64,000 nucleotides of DNA, from NCBI RefSeq assembly GCF_013177735.1, contig NZ_WOEZ01000126.1, positions 1 to 64,000 on the forward strand. Reading direction: 5' to 3'. The notes below the pieces were generated by a model. That model did not search any database. It saw only the letters and a list, made by a program, of their open reading frames with translations, and was not told the origin of the DNA. This stretch comes from Paraburkholderia elongata (GTDB lineage: Bacteria > Pseudomonadota > Gammaproteobacteria > Burkholderiales > Burkholderiaceae). Position 1 is the first letter of the stretch. Every line of letters starts with the position of its first letter. Both the position numbers and the translations under genes were made by a program. This document shows positions 34,696-44,040 of the stretch, piece after piece.

Positions 34696-36594
34696 ATGGC
34701 ACAAGAAACCATGAGCTTTCAGGCAGAAGTTAAACAACTTCTGCACCTGATGATCCATTCGCTGTACAGCAACAAGGAAATCTTTCTGCGCGAGCTGATT
34801 TCGAACGCGTCCGACGCGGCCGACAAGCTGCGCTTCGAAACGATCGAAAACAGCGCGCTGTACGAAAACGATCCGAACCTGCGGATTCGCGTGTCGTACG
34901 ACAAGGCCGCGCGCACCGTCACCATCGACGACAACGGCATCGGCATGAGCCGCGACGAGACGATCTCGCATCTCGGCACGATCGCGCGTTCGGGCACCAA
35001 GGAATTCTTCGGCAAGCTCTCCGGCGACCAGCAGAAAGATGCGGCGCTGATCGGCCAGTTCGGCGTGGGCTTTTACTCGGGCTTTATTGTCGCGGAAAAG
35101 ATCACGGTGGAAACGCGCCGCGCCGGTTTGCCGGCTTCGGAAGGCGTGCGCTGGGTAAGCGCGGGCGAGGGCGATTTCGCGGTGGAGAGAATCGAGCGCG
35201 CCGCGCGTGGCACGACCATCACGCTGCATCTGCGTGCCGATGAAGACGACCTGCTGTCGTCGCATCGTCTGAAGTCGATCATCCAGAAGTACTCGGATCA
35301 CGTCGCGCTGCCGATCCTGATGGCGAAGGAAGAGTGGGACGCTGAAAAGAGCGAGATGGTCACGAAGGACGAGGAAGAGACCGTCAACCAGGCGAGCGCA
35401 CTGTGGACCCGTTCGAAGAACGACATCACCGAAGAACAGTACAAGCAGTTCTACCAGCACCTGTCTCACGATCATCAGGATCCGCTGACGTGGACGCATA
35501 ACCGCGTCGAAGGCCGCAGCGAATACACGCAACTGCTGTACGTGCCGACGCATGCGCCGTTCGATATGTTCAACCGCGATCATCGCGGCGGCCTGAAGCT
35601 GTACGTGAAGCGCGTGTTCATCATGGACGACGCCGAACAACTGCTGCCCGCGTATCTGCGTTTCGTGAAGGGTGTGGTCGATTCGGCTGATCTGCCGTTG
35701 AACGTGTCGCGCGAAATTCTGCAGGAAAGCCGCGATGTGAAGGCGATTCGCGAAGGCGCGACCAAGCGTTCGCTGTCGATGCTCGAAGAATTGGCCAACT
35801 CCGAGAACGAAGCCGACAAGGAAAAGTACGCCGGTTTCTGGAAGGAATTCGGTCAGGTGCTGAAGGAAGGCGTCGGCGAAGACTTCGCCAATCGCGAGCG
35901 TATTGCCAAGCTGGTGCGTTTTGCGTCGACCCATACGGAATCGCCGGAGCAGACCGTGTCGCTCGCCGACTACGTCGCGCGGATGAAGCCCGAGCAAACG
36001 AAGATCTATTACGTGACTGCCGATACGTGGCAGGCCGCGACCCACAGCCCGCATCTCGAAGTGTTCCGCAAGAAGGGCGTGGAAGTGCTGCTGCTGACCG
36101 ATCGCGTCGATGAATGGATGCTGTCGTTCCTGAACGAATTCGACGGCAAGCCGCTGCAAAGCGTCGCGCGCGGCGATCTCGATCTGGGCGCGCTGAATGA
36201 CGAAGAAAAGCAGGCGCAGGAGAAGGTCGGCGAAGAGTTCAAGCCGCTCGTCGAGAAGATGAAGGAAGCGCTGAAGGACAAGGCCAAAGACGTGCGTTTG
36301 ACGTTCCGCCTGACCGATTCGCCGTCTTGCCTCGTCGCTGACGATGGTGAAATGAGCGGCTACCTGCAGCGTATGCTGAAGGCCGCTGGCCAGGACGCGC
36401 CGTCGTTCCACCCGATTCTCGAAGTGAATCCGGAGCATGCGCTGGTGAAGGGCTTGCACGCGGAGAGCGCGAACTTCGACGACTGGTGCCATCTGCTGTT
36501 CGATCAGGCTTTGCTTGCCGAAGGTGGCGCGCTGGAGGATCCGGCGAGCTTCGTGAAGCGTACGAACGCGTTGTTGTTGGCGCGTGCGGGTTGA
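34696..36594 (+). CDS. htpG: Molecular chaperone HtpG (Hsp90)
   Basis: This cytosolic Hsp90 homologue is 632 residues long, close to E. coli HtpG (624). The N-terminal GHKL ATPase carries ELISNASDAADKLRF, DNGIGMSRDE, FGVGFYSGFIVA and TTITLHL; the middle domain has YVKRVFIMDDAE, VDSADLPLNVSREILQ with the catalytic Arg region, and the C-terminal dimerisation domain ends in LLFDQALLAEGGALEDPASFVKRTNALL. AGAGAGGAAG precedes the ATG. No standard sigma32 promoter was obvious in the 130 bases upstream. A strong terminator follows. Confidence 0.97.
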   Translation: MAQETMSFQAEVKQLLHLMIHSLYSNKEIFLRELISNASDAADKLRFETIENSALYENDPNLRIRVSYDKAARTVTIDDNGIGMSRDETISHLGTIARSGTKEFFGKLSGDQQKDAALIGQFGVGFYSGFIVAEKITVETRRAGLPASEGVRWVSAGEGDFAVERIERAARGTTITLHLRADEDDLLSSHRLKSIIQKYSDHVALPILMAKEEWDAEKSEMVTKDEEETVNQASALWTRSKNDITEEQYKQFYQHLSHDHQDPLTWTHNRVEGRSEYTQLLYVPTHAPFDMFNRDHRGGLKLYVKRVFIMDDAEQLLPAYLRFVKGVVDSADLPLNVSREILQESRDVKAIREGATKRSLSMLEELANSENEADKEKYAGFWKEFGQVLKEGVGEDFANRERIAKLVRFASTHTESPEQTVSLADYVARMKPEQTKIYYVTADTWQAATHSPHLEVFRKKGVEVLLLTDRVDEWMLSFLNEFDGKPLQSVARGDLDLGALNDEEKQAQEKVGEEFKPLVEKMKEALKDKAKDVRLTFRLTDSPSCLVADDGEMSGYLQRMLKAAGQDAPSFHPILEVNPEHALVKGLHAESANFDDWCHLLFDQALLAEGGALEDPASFVKRTNALLLARAG

Positions 36595-36647
36595 GTTTTC
36601 GAGTTTGAATTGAGCCTGGATCGGCGTTGCTTTGACGCTTGTAGTTG

Positions 36648-36681
36648 AAAAATGCGCTGCTTCGGTAGCGCATTTTTTTTT
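36648..36681 (+). terminator. Terminator of htpG
   Basis: A 7-bp stem ATGCGCT/AGCGCAT (36652-36658 with 36667-36673), extended by A-T pairs, an 8-base loop and a run of nine T. Confidence 0.8.
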
Positions 36682-36882
36682 GACCTCTTTATCCAAGCAA
36701 ACCTATTCAACAACACTAAATTGAGATTGATTTGTGAGATGTGAAAACACGGTTTTGTCTTATGCTGGCTCGACCGAAATTCGGATGCTTAAGGGATTAT
36801 TTGCAGCCTCCACGCCCTTTATGCACCGAGTCTTATTTCTGCGATTGCGCCTTCCGGCGTTGCGACAATTCTCTGTATTCCT

Positions 36883-38685
36883 ATGTCCGATTCCACCTTG
36901 GTAAAACCCGCCGATCCCGTGTGTCTTCTGTGGTCGATCTTGCGCGAGCAAGGTTTCGACGCCGCCGAGCGACGAGCCCTCGAACTCGTTGCAGAGGGTG
37001 TCACGCCCCAATTGCACGCAGACCTGTGCGCGAGCGCAGGGCGTTTTGAAGCGGCGTACCACAGTGCATCCCAGGCGCAAGCCGAAGTGAACGGTGCGCG
37101 TCATGGTCGGCTGGCGCTTTTCGCAGATGCACTCGGCAACCTCGAGGCCGCGCAGCGCAACAGTGAACTGGCGGCGAGTATGCAGCCGCATGCGGCGACG
37201 GTCGAATGGATCGTCTGGTTGATCGACCATTGCGGCGCGCCTTCGGCGGCGGCGCACATGTTGCGCGCGTATGAGCAACACGCGCCGCAAGATGCCCGAG
37301 CGCCCTTGTGGTTGGCGATTGCGCTTGCGGCGTTGCCGGATGCGAGCGCGCGAGCCGAGCGTCGCGCGGCGCTGTTGCGGGCCTATGCGCTCGATCCGGC
37401 GATCCACCCCGCGTTGCCGTTGCAGCTCACGCTGGCTTTCCGGGAGGTCCGCGATTGGCCCACGGTCGAACGCGTTTGTCGCGAGGTGCTGACGAGCCAT
37501 CCCGCCGATGTCGAAATCGCCTGGCAACTGAGCCACGCGCAATGGCAGTGCAACGACGCCGCCGCGGCAGAGGCAACCATGCGCGCTGTCGATGCTGCCG
37601 CGCCCGGCAATGCCCACGCGCTGGCTGCAATCGGCATGTATCTCGCCGAATAGGCGCGTTTTGCCGACAGCGAAGCGACGCTGCATGCAGCCCTCACGCT
37701 CGACCCTTCCGCGTCGCAGGCGGCCGTCGATCTGGCCGATCTGAAGTTGCGGCGCGGCGACTGGTCGAGCGCATGGCCGCACTTCGCGGCACGTCTGACG
37801 CGCGACGATCGCGAGCCGAACAACATCGTGACGGTGATGGAGCGATTGTGTGCGCGCTGGCAGGGTGAAACGCTAGCCGGCAAGACCTTGATCGTGCACA
37901 GCGAACAGGGCAACGGCGACGATATCCAGATGGTGCGCTTTGTGCCCGAGTTGGCGGCGCGGGTACGCGACGAGGGCGGCCGCCTCGTGCTAGCGGTGCG
38001 TCGGCCGTTACAGCCGCTATTTGCGCGCTTTTACGCGGACTGCGTGGCGATCGAAGACGACGCGCTCGGCAAGCCGCACTATGGTCTGCCGATCATGAGC
38101 GTGCCGTCGGTGCTTGGCTTGCAGCCTGACCAGGTACGTGGTGCAGCCTATCTGTATGCCGATGCAAGCCGCGTGGCCGGATGGCGCGAACGGGTCAGCA
38201 CATGTGGCGGGGAAGCGGCGCGATTACATGTCGGCCTGGTATGGTCGGGCAGCCCGACGCATCGTCGCGACGCGAAACGGTCGATTCCCCTTGCAGCACT
38301 GGCTCCCGTGCTCGCGCTACCCAATGTGGTGTTCTATCCGTTGACGCCGGGCCGTGACGCCGATGTGGCGGCCTTGAATGCTCACGGGTATCGCGTTTGC
38401 GATCTGACCGCGCACTACCAGGCCAGTTTCGACGACGTGGCCGCGCACGTGAGCGCGCTCGATGCAGTGGTGACCATCGATAGCGCGCCTTTGCATCTGG
38501 GCGGCGCGTTAGGGCGTCCCGTGCTGGCGATGCTCGATCACGTGTCGCACTGGTGTTGGGGCAATGAGGAAGCGCAACCGTGGTACGACTCGGTCGAACT
38601 GTTCCGGCAACCGCAGCCGGGGGCGTGGGAGCCGGTAGTCGAGCGCGTGGCGGCCCGTTTGAGGGCGATGCTAAGCGCGCGATAG
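36883..38685 (+). pseudogene. TPR protein with glycosyltransferase-like domain, interrupted by one in-frame amber codon
   Basis: Two open segments, 36883-37650 and 37654-38685, lie in the same frame and are separated only by TAG at 37651-37653. Both sides read as one protein of about 600 residues: tetratricopeptide-like helical repeats run across the stop (GMYLAE before, ARFADSEATLHAALTLDP after), then a C-terminal domain with NGDDIQMVRFVPELAARV, HVGLVWSGSPTHRRDAKRSIPLAALAPVL and VVTIDSAPLHLGGALGRPV, resembling the glycosyltransferase-41/heptosyltransferase-like domain of other bacterial TPR proteins. A CAG or GAG to TAG change explains it. Codon use on both sides is that of the neighbours, so the break looks recent. 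A truncated TPR protein of 256 residues could still be made. Confidence 0.8.
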
Positions 38686-38746
38686 TTGTTCGCGCGAATC
38701 GCGCGGAAACTGGAAAGGCGCGCCTATGAGAACGCACACGTAAAAA

Positions 38747-38771
38747 CGCCCGCAATGACGCGGGCGCTTTT
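38747..38771. terminator. Bidirectional terminator between the TPR gene and the OmpA-type gene
   Basis: A perfect 7-bp stem CGCCCGC/GCGGGCG (38747-38753 with 38760-38766), 6-base loop, A-run on the left and T-run on the right. It serves both convergent genes. Confidence 0.75.
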
Positions 38772-38798
38772 ACGAACCGGGCGTCAGCTGGCTAACGC

Positions 38799-39305
38799 CT
38801 ACTTCCGTCCCATCAGCGTATCCATCGTTTCGCCGCGCACGACGATTTCCGTGCGCCGGTTCAGCGCGCGTCCTTCGGCTGTATCGTTGCTGGCGACGGG
38901 GTTGTTGTACGCGTTGCCCTTGGTCCGGATGCGGTCCATCGCCACGCCACGCGCCACGAGCGCATAACCTACCGCAGTGGCGCGCGCTTCGGAAAGCTGT
39001 TGGTTATAGTCGAGCGTGCCCACATTGTCGGTGTAGCCCTCGACCAACACGGGTTTCTTGCTGCGCTTGAGCAGAACCGCTGAGCGGTTGACGACTGCCG
39101 CTGCATCGCCGCGTACTTCGGATTTGCCGAATTCGAATAGCGCGGCTTCGGGCAGCTTGACTGAGACACCGTTAGCGACTGGCGTCACCTCGATGCCGAC
39201 TGCCTTGTTCAACGATGTTTCTTTATCGCGATTCAGCGGGGCTGCGCAACCTGCTATCAGCAGGACAGACATGGCGCACGCAGTTACGCCCAGGAATTTT
39301 TTCAT
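38799..39305 (-). CDS. OmpA family outer-membrane lipoprotein
   Basis: A 168-residue lipoprotein. The signal peptide ends in the lipobox LLIAGC, so Cys20 is lipidated. The C-terminal OmpA domain (about 55-160) binds peptidoglycan: ALFEFGKSEVRGDAAAVV, LVEGYTDNVGTLDYNQQLSEARATAVGYAL and NRRTEIVV are the standard motifs, with the Asp and Arg that contact diaminopimelate. It resembles Pal/YiaD-type proteins that anchor the outer membrane. It stands alone, divergent from ubiC and convergent with the broken TPR gene. Confidence 0.92.
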   Translation of the reverse strand: MKKFLGVTACAMSVLLIAGCAAPLNRDKETSLNKAVGIEVTPVANGVSVKLPEAALFEFGKSEVRGDAAAVVNRSAVLLKRSKKPVLVEGYTDNVGTLDYNQQLSEARATAVGYALVARGVAMDRIRTKGNAYNNPVASNDTAEGRALNRRTEIVVRGETMDTLMGRK

Positions 39306-39549
39306 GTTTCGTTTTTCTCCTTCGGAATTCGATCACATGGCACGCCCTTCGACCGCGGGCGAACCGCCGGCTTTGTAAAGCACGACGGTTGTATCGCGCG
39401 TCGCTGGACGAGGAGAATCGGAACTGTCTGAAATCGATGCGTTGATTGAGGCGGTTTCGCCTCGTATTGAAGATCGACTACAGTTCCCGACAGGACGGCA
39501 GGTAGGGGACTCGCGAACCTCTGACGCTGCGCCGTTATAATCCGACACC

Positions 39550-40320
39550 ATGCCTATCCGTTTCGATGCCGCCGACGCCCACTGGCGCGTCGCGCCCTTA
39601 CCCGGCTTTAGCGCCGCCCAGAAAGACTGGTTGACCCGCGGTGGATCGCTGACCGCGCATCTGCGCACGCTCGGCGAAGTCGCAGTGCGCGTGACGCGCG
39701 AAGCCGTCGCGCTGCCATGGGCCGACGAGCATGCCGCGCTCGGCCTCGTGCCGCGCGCGCCGGTGTGGGTTCGGGAAGTGGTGTTGTCAGTGGACGGCGT
39801 GCCGTTTGTCGCGGCGCACAGCGTCGCGCCGCTGGCGGCTAGCACCGGCGTGTGGCAGGCCACGCGTCGGCTGCGCACACGGCCGCTCGCCGAGTTGCTC
39901 TACAGCGATAGCAGCGTCGCGCGTTCGTCGCTGGTGAGCCGGCGGCTGACGGTGCGTCATCCCCTGTACCGGTTGGCTGCGCGTGAGATCGGCGAAACGC
40001 CGCCGCATGCGCTGGTCGCGCGCCGCTCGGTGTTCGAGCGTCACGGTGCGCCGCTGATGGTGACCGAATGCATGTTGCCGGCGCTGTGGGCGCAGCTTGC
40101 GCACCTGGCGAATCTTGTCAATGCGGCGAGCACACCGTCTGCGCACCCCGCGTCTCCGTCCGCGCCGCAGCGCAGTCACGTGCGGGAGCATGGCCGGCCG
40201 CTCGAGCATACGGCGTCGCGCGCTCATGGTGCGCCGCGTGCGGAGCAAGGAGACCTTTCCGAACGGGGCGCGCGTGAATCCGGGCACTTGCCGGCATCAG
40301 ACGGTAAGGTGAAGCGCTGA
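39550..40320 (+). CDS. ubiC: Chorismate lyase with long C-terminal tail
   Basis: UbiC removes pyruvate from chorismate to give 4-hydroxybenzoate, the first step of ubiquinone synthesis, in the cytosol. The core is recognisable from PLPGFSAAQKDWLTRGGSLTAHLR, the active-site Arg75 in VREVVLSVDG, HPLYRLAARE, RRSVF and the C-terminal VTECMLPALW with Glu173. The family usually ends near residue 190; here about 65 extra residues, rich in Ala, Ser, Arg, Gly and His, follow and look disordered. The next gene, a DNA glycosylase, overlaps its stop codon by one base. ubiA is not in view. Confidence 0.9.
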   Translation: MPIRFDAADAHWRVAPLPGFSAAQKDWLTRGGSLTAHLRTLGEVAVRVTREAVALPWADEHAALGLVPRAPVWVREVVLSVDGVPFVAAHSVAPLAASTGVWQATRRLRTRPLAELLYSDSSVARSSLVSRRLTVRHPLYRLAAREIGETPPHALVARRSVFERHGAPLMVTECMLPALWAQLAHLANLVNAASTPSAHPASPSAPQRSHVREHGRPLEHTASRAHGAPRAEQGDLSERGARESGHLPASDGKVKR

Positions 40321-40793
40321 TGCTGCGCGGTTTTCCTCCCGTCGTCGCGGCTAATACGCATACGCTGATTCTCGGCAGTTTTCCCGGCGAGGCGTCGCTA
40401 GTGGCGACGCAGTATTACGCGCATCCGCGCAATCAGTTCTGGCGTTTGCTCGGCACTGTACTCGACGAACCGCTTCCCGAACTCGCCTATGACGAGCGGC
40501 TAGGGCGTTTGTTATCGCGCGGCATCGGCGTGTGGGACGTGCTCGCCGCCTGCGAGCGCGAGGGCAGTCTCGACGCCGCGATCCGCAACGCCAGCCCCAA
40601 CGATTTCGCTTCGCTGCGTGCCCACGCGCCGAAGCTTGCCAAAGTCTGCTTCAACGGCAAGACGGCGGGCCGCTTCGCGGCGGTGATCGGCGAAGCCGGC
40701 TACGCCACCCTCGTATTGCCTTCGTCGAGTCCGGCGAATGCTATGCTCTCGTTCGACCAAAAATTGCGTCTCTGGCGCGACATCCTTACATGA
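40320..40793 (+). CDS. DNA-deoxyinosine glycosylase (uracil-DNA-glycosylase superfamily)
   Basis: A 157-residue enzyme of the HDG (family 6) branch, which removes hypoxanthine from deaminated adenine in DNA. The family start TLILGSFPGEASLVATQYYAHPRNQFWRLLG is clear (phosphate-binding GSFPG and the YAHPRNQFW helix), with GIGVWDVLAACEREGSLDAAIRN and the C-terminal VLPSSSPANA loop carrying the minor-groove contact. The ATG overlaps the ubiC stop (TGATG), so the two are coupled. The spermidine-synthase-like gene overlaps its end by 4 bases, making a three-gene unit. Confidence 0.88.
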   Translation: MLRGFPPVVAANTHTLILGSFPGEASLVATQYYAHPRNQFWRLLGTVLDEPLPELAYDERLGRLLSRGIGVWDVLAACEREGSLDAAIRNASPNDFASLRAHAPKLAKVCFNGKTAGRFAAVIGEAGYATLVLPSSSPANAMLSFDQKLRLWRDILT

Positions 40794-41713
40794 CGAAATT
40801 GATCAAGCGCGCCTCGGCTGAAGCACGTGCTTTCCGCAACAAAGACGCTGACGGCGGCGACCACACGCTGAACAAACAAAAAGTAGTGCGCAACAAAAGG
40901 CGCGCGCTGCACAACGACGACCTGCAGGACGCGCCGCAAATCGAAGCGCCGCGCAAGCCGCGTTTCGCACCGGTCACGTTCTCGGAAGAGGGCGGCGTGC
41001 GCTTCCTGCACTTCGGCACGGAATGGGTGCAAGGCGCGATGCGTCTGCGCAAGCCGGATCACATCGAACTCGAATACGCGCAGCAGATGATGGCCTGGCT
41101 GCTGTTCATCGAAACGCCCAAGCGGATCGTCCAGCTCGGTCTCGGCGCAGCCGCACTGACCAAGTTTGCACACCGCTTCCTGAAGCGCGCCAAAGTCGAA
41201 GCAGTCGAAGTGAACCCGGCCGTTGTCGTGGCCGCGCGCACGATGTTCGAACTGCCGCACGACGACGCGCGTCTGACCGTGCACGAAATGGACGCATGGG
41301 ACTTCGTCAACGACCGCGCCAACCACGGTGCGATCGGCGCGTTGCAGATCGACGTCTACGATGCGACCGCGCGTGGCCCGGTGCTCGACAGTGTCGGCTT
41401 TTACCGTGCGGTGCGCGCATGTCTGACCGAAGCGGGCGTGGTGACGATCAACCTGTTCGGCGATCATCCGAGCTTCGTGCGCAACATGAAGCGTCTGAAC
41501 GAAGCGTTCGACGGCCGCGTGGTCGCACTGCCGGAAGTGCATGACGGCAACCGCATCGCGATCGCGTTCTCGGGCCCGGCGCTCGACGTGCCGTTCACGG
41601 CGCTGCAAGCGCGCGCGAAGCTGATCGAAGCGGAACTCGGCTTGCCGGCGCGCAAGTGGATCAAGGGTCTGCAGGAATCGACCGGACAGAACGGCGGCTC
41701 GTTCTCGATCTGA
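40790..41713 (+). CDS. Spermidine synthase-like protein
   Basis: A 307-residue protein with the class I methyltransferase/aminopropyltransferase fold: IVQLGLGAAALTKFAHRFL (about 105-124) is the nucleotide-binding motif, VEAVEVNPAVVVAAR the second strand with its acidic end, then DIDVYDA-like IDVYDATARGPVL and a late VVTINLFGD. It has an N-terminal basic extension of about 60 residues that true SpeE lacks, and many beta-proteobacterial relatives are labelled spermidine-synthase-like without proof. ATG overlaps the glycosylase stop (ATGA), showing translational coupling. A hairpin follows the stop codon. Confidence 0.85.
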   Translation: MTKLIKRASAEARAFRNKDADGGDHTLNKQKVVRNKRRALHNDDLQDAPQIEAPRKPRFAPVTFSEEGGVRFLHFGTEWVQGAMRLRKPDHIELEYAQQMMAWLLFIETPKRIVQLGLGAAALTKFAHRFLKRAKVEAVEVNPAVVVAARTMFELPHDDARLTVHEMDAWDFVNDRANHGAIGALQIDVYDATARGPVLDSVGFYRAVRACLTEAGVVTINLFGDHPSFVRNMKRLNEAFDGRVVALPEVHDGNRIAIAFSGPALDVPFTALQARAKLIEAELGLPARKWIKGLQESTGQNGGSFSI

Positions 41714-41721
41714 TGAGTGAA

Positions 41722-41752
41722 GCGGTCGGGCCGGGCAAGCCGGCTCGACCGC
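41722..41752 (+). terminator. Hairpin just after the spermidine-synthase-like gene
   Basis: A 13-bp stem with one G-U pair (41722-41734 with 41740-41752) and a 5-base loop. No T-run follows, so it may be a weak terminator or a 3' stabiliser of the ubiC-glycosylase-synthase message. Confidence 0.45.
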
Positions 41753-41998
41753 GGTAAGACTGAAAAGGCCGCCGCCGTTGCGCCCGCGCGACGGTCTTCA
41801 ACGCCACAACCCATCGCGCATCGCACAGCCGATCCGCGTTCCGCTCAGGGGCTCACGCGCGAGCCCGGCATAAGTCACCCGGTCTCAGGCTCGCTGCCGC
41901 ACCGAGCGTCGCGCCATGCATCAAAGTCTGGTCCCGCCCGCGTCAAAGCCCCGTCCCGCCAGCCTCCAAACCACTGTCCCGCCTCGGGTCGTCCCTGC

Positions 41999-42026
41999 TT
42001 GACCGGACGTTCATCGCTCCTATACT
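41999..42026 (+). promoter_or_regulatory. Sigma70 promoter of the DUF3311-symporter operon
   Basis: TTGACC (41999-42004) and TATACT (42021-42026) are separated by 16 bp, a near-consensus promoter about 100 bases before the DUF3311 gene. The rest of the 413-base gap (41714-42126) holds only the hairpin at its left end and no gene. Confidence 0.7.
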
Positions 42027-42126
42027 CTTTCGAAGCTTTCGGGGCACCCGTGGCCTACCTGCGACGGGGGATCCACCACCCGTCAAACACGGGCCAACAT
42101 TTCAATAATAGGGAAGAGGAGACGTC

Positions 42127-42369
42127 ATGGCTCACGACGCCGACGCGAACAAGGCCAGCAAACGTTGGCTCTGGTTGCTGCTGTTGCCCTGGATCGCAAT
42201 GATCTGGGTGCCGTCATATAACAAGGTCGAACCGCAGCTGTTCGATTTTCCGTTCTTCTACTGGTATCAGCTCCTGTGGGTGCTGATTAGCGCGATCATC
42301 ACGGCGCTCGTGTACTTCAAGACCAAGACCCGTTCGACGGGCAGCTCGCAAGGGGGCGCACAACAATGA
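42127..42369 (+). CDS. DUF3311 small membrane protein, symporter partner
   Basis: An 80-residue inner-membrane protein with two helices (WLWLLLLPWIAMIWVPSYN and FFYWYQLLWVLISAIITALVYF) typical of DUF3311. Members sit immediately before sodium:solute symporters of the monocarboxylate type and probably act as an accessory subunit, as YhjB-like pairs do. GAAGAGGAG precedes the ATG. Its stop codon overlaps the start of the symporter by 4 bases. The operon has its own strong promoter 100 bases upstream. Confidence 0.9.
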   Translation: MAHDADANKASKRWLWLLLLPWIAMIWVPSYNKVEPQLFDFPFFYWYQLLWVLISAIITALVYFKTKTRSTGSSQGGAQQ

Positions 42370-43916
42370 ACGCCACCGCAACTTTCGTCTTCGTCCTGTT
42401 TTTCATCGGCGTCACCATTCTGGGCTTTATCGCGGCCCACTGGCGGCGCGGCGATCTCGCCCATCTGGAAGAGTGGGGCCTCGGCGGCCGGCGCTTCGGC
42501 ACAATCGTCACGTGGTTCCTGCTGGGCGGCGACCTGTACACCGCCTACACTTTCATCGCTGTACCGGCGCTGGTGTTCGGTGCGGGCGCAACCGGCTTCT
42601 TCGCGCTGCCGTACACGATCCTGATCTACCCGTTCGCGTTCGTGGTGTTCCCGAAACTGTGGAGCATCGCCAAGCGTCAGGGTTACGTGACATCCGCCGA
42701 CTTCGTCTCGGCCCGCTATGGCAGCCGCATGCTCGCGCTGGCGGTTGCCGTCACTGGCATCGTCGCGACGATGCCGTACATCGCGCTGCAACTGGTCGGT
42801 ATCGAGGTGGTGATCGGCGCGCTGGGTTTCGACACCCAGGGCTTTGTCGGCGATCTGCCGCTCATCATCGCGTTTGCGATCCTCGCGGCCTATACGTACA
42901 CCTCGGGCCTGCGCGCGCCGGCCATGATCGCGGTCGTCAAGGACATCCTGATCTACATCACGATCTTCGCCGCGATCATCGTGATTCCGCCGCAACTGGG
43001 CGGCTTCGGCCATATCTTCAGCGTGGTGCCGCCGGCCAAGCTGCTGCTGAAAGCGCCGGACGTGTCGAGCCTGAACGGCTACAGCGCGTACGCGACGCTT
43101 GCGGTCGGCTCGGCGCTCGCGCTGTTCCTGTACCCGCACTCGATCACCGCGGTGCTGTCGTCGAACTCAGGTAACACGATCCGCCGCAACATGGCGATGC
43201 TGCCGGCTTACTCGCTGGTGCTCGGCCTGCTCGCGCTGCTGGGCTTCATGGCCTTGGCGTCGGGCGTGAAGGACATGCCGGAATTTGCGCCGTACTTCAA
43301 GGCGTTCGGCCCGAACTTCGCGGTGCCGGCGCTGTTCCTGCACTTCTTCCCGTCGTGGTTCGTCGGCGTGGCGTTTGCGGCGATCGGTATCGGTGCGCTG
43401 GTGCCGGCGGCAATTATGTCGATTGCGGCAGCGAACCTGTACACGCGCAACATCCACAGGGAGTTCGTGAACCGTAACATGTCGCATGAGCAGGAGACCA
43501 ACGTCGCGAAGCTGGTGTCGCTGATCGTCAAGGTCGGCGCGGTCGCGTTCATTCTCGGTTTGCCGCTTACGTACGCGATTCAGCTGCAACTGCTGGGCGG
43601 TATCTGGATCATCCAGACGCTGCCGGCTATCGTGCTGGGTCTGTACACGCGCGTACTCGACTACCGTGGCCTGCTGCTCGGCTGGGCGGCCGGTATTGCC
43701 ACCGGTACGTGGATGGCGATTTCGCTGAAGCTGGCGAGCTCGATCTTCACGATCCACCTGTTCGGTTTCGCGATTCCCGGCTACGCGGCAGTGTGGTCGC
43801 TCGTCGTGAACCTGGTGGTGTCGGTGGTGGTGAGTATTCTGGTGCGTGTGCTCGGCATGCAGCGCGCCGAAGACCGCACCCGTCCGGAAGATTATCTGGA
43901 CGTGGTCGAAGGCTAA
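42366..43916 (+). CDS. mctP: Sodium:solute symporter, monocarboxylate permease-like
   Basis: A 516-residue, 13-helix inner-membrane symporter of the SSS family. The N-terminal helix and GGRRFGTIVTWFLLGGDLYTAYTFIAVPALVFG resemble Rhizobium MctP, a carrier for pyruvate, lactate and other monocarboxylates. FVSARYGSRMLALAVAVTGIVATMPYIALQLVG and GIGALVPAAIMSIAAANLYTRNI match the core SSS motif. It overlaps the DUF3311 gene (ATGA) and is followed by a strong terminator. Substrate is inferred from family only. Confidence 0.87.
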   Translation: MNATATFVFVLFFIGVTILGFIAAHWRRGDLAHLEEWGLGGRRFGTIVTWFLLGGDLYTAYTFIAVPALVFGAGATGFFALPYTILIYPFAFVVFPKLWSIAKRQGYVTSADFVSARYGSRMLALAVAVTGIVATMPYIALQLVGIEVVIGALGFDTQGFVGDLPLIIAFAILAAYTYTSGLRAPAMIAVVKDILIYITIFAAIIVIPPQLGGFGHIFSVVPPAKLLLKAPDVSSLNGYSAYATLAVGSALALFLYPHSITAVLSSNSGNTIRRNMAMLPAYSLVLGLLALLGFMALASGVKDMPEFAPYFKAFGPNFAVPALFLHFFPSWFVGVAFAAIGIGALVPAAIMSIAAANLYTRNIHREFVNRNMSHEQETNVAKLVSLIVKVGAVAFILGLPLTYAIQLQLLGGIWIIQTLPAIVLGLYTRVLDYRGLLLGWAAGIATGTWMAISLKLASSIFTIHLFGFAIPGYAAVWSLVVNLVVSVVVSILVRVLGMQRAEDRTRPEDYLDVVEG

Positions 43917-43945
43917 GTCAGCCGCTCAATCTCGCCTGAAAAAGC

Positions 43946-43978
43946 AACGCCCGCAGACAAAAGTTTGCGGGCGTTTGT
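43946..43978 (+). terminator. Terminator of the symporter operon
   Basis: A perfect 10-bp stem AACGCCCGCA/TGCGGGCGTT (43946-43955 with 43966-43975), a 10-base loop and a following TGTCTTTCC tail. Confidence 0.75.
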
Positions 43979-44040
43979 CTTTCCGGAGCACTCCAGGGCA
44001 CGATAGCGGAACCGTCCTTCAAAGCGTCCGTCGCGCCGCC

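Noticed and set aside
34588..36696. Open frame of 702 codons on the minus strand opposite htpG
   Set aside because: HtpG is unmistakable on the plus strand; the antisense frame has no family features.
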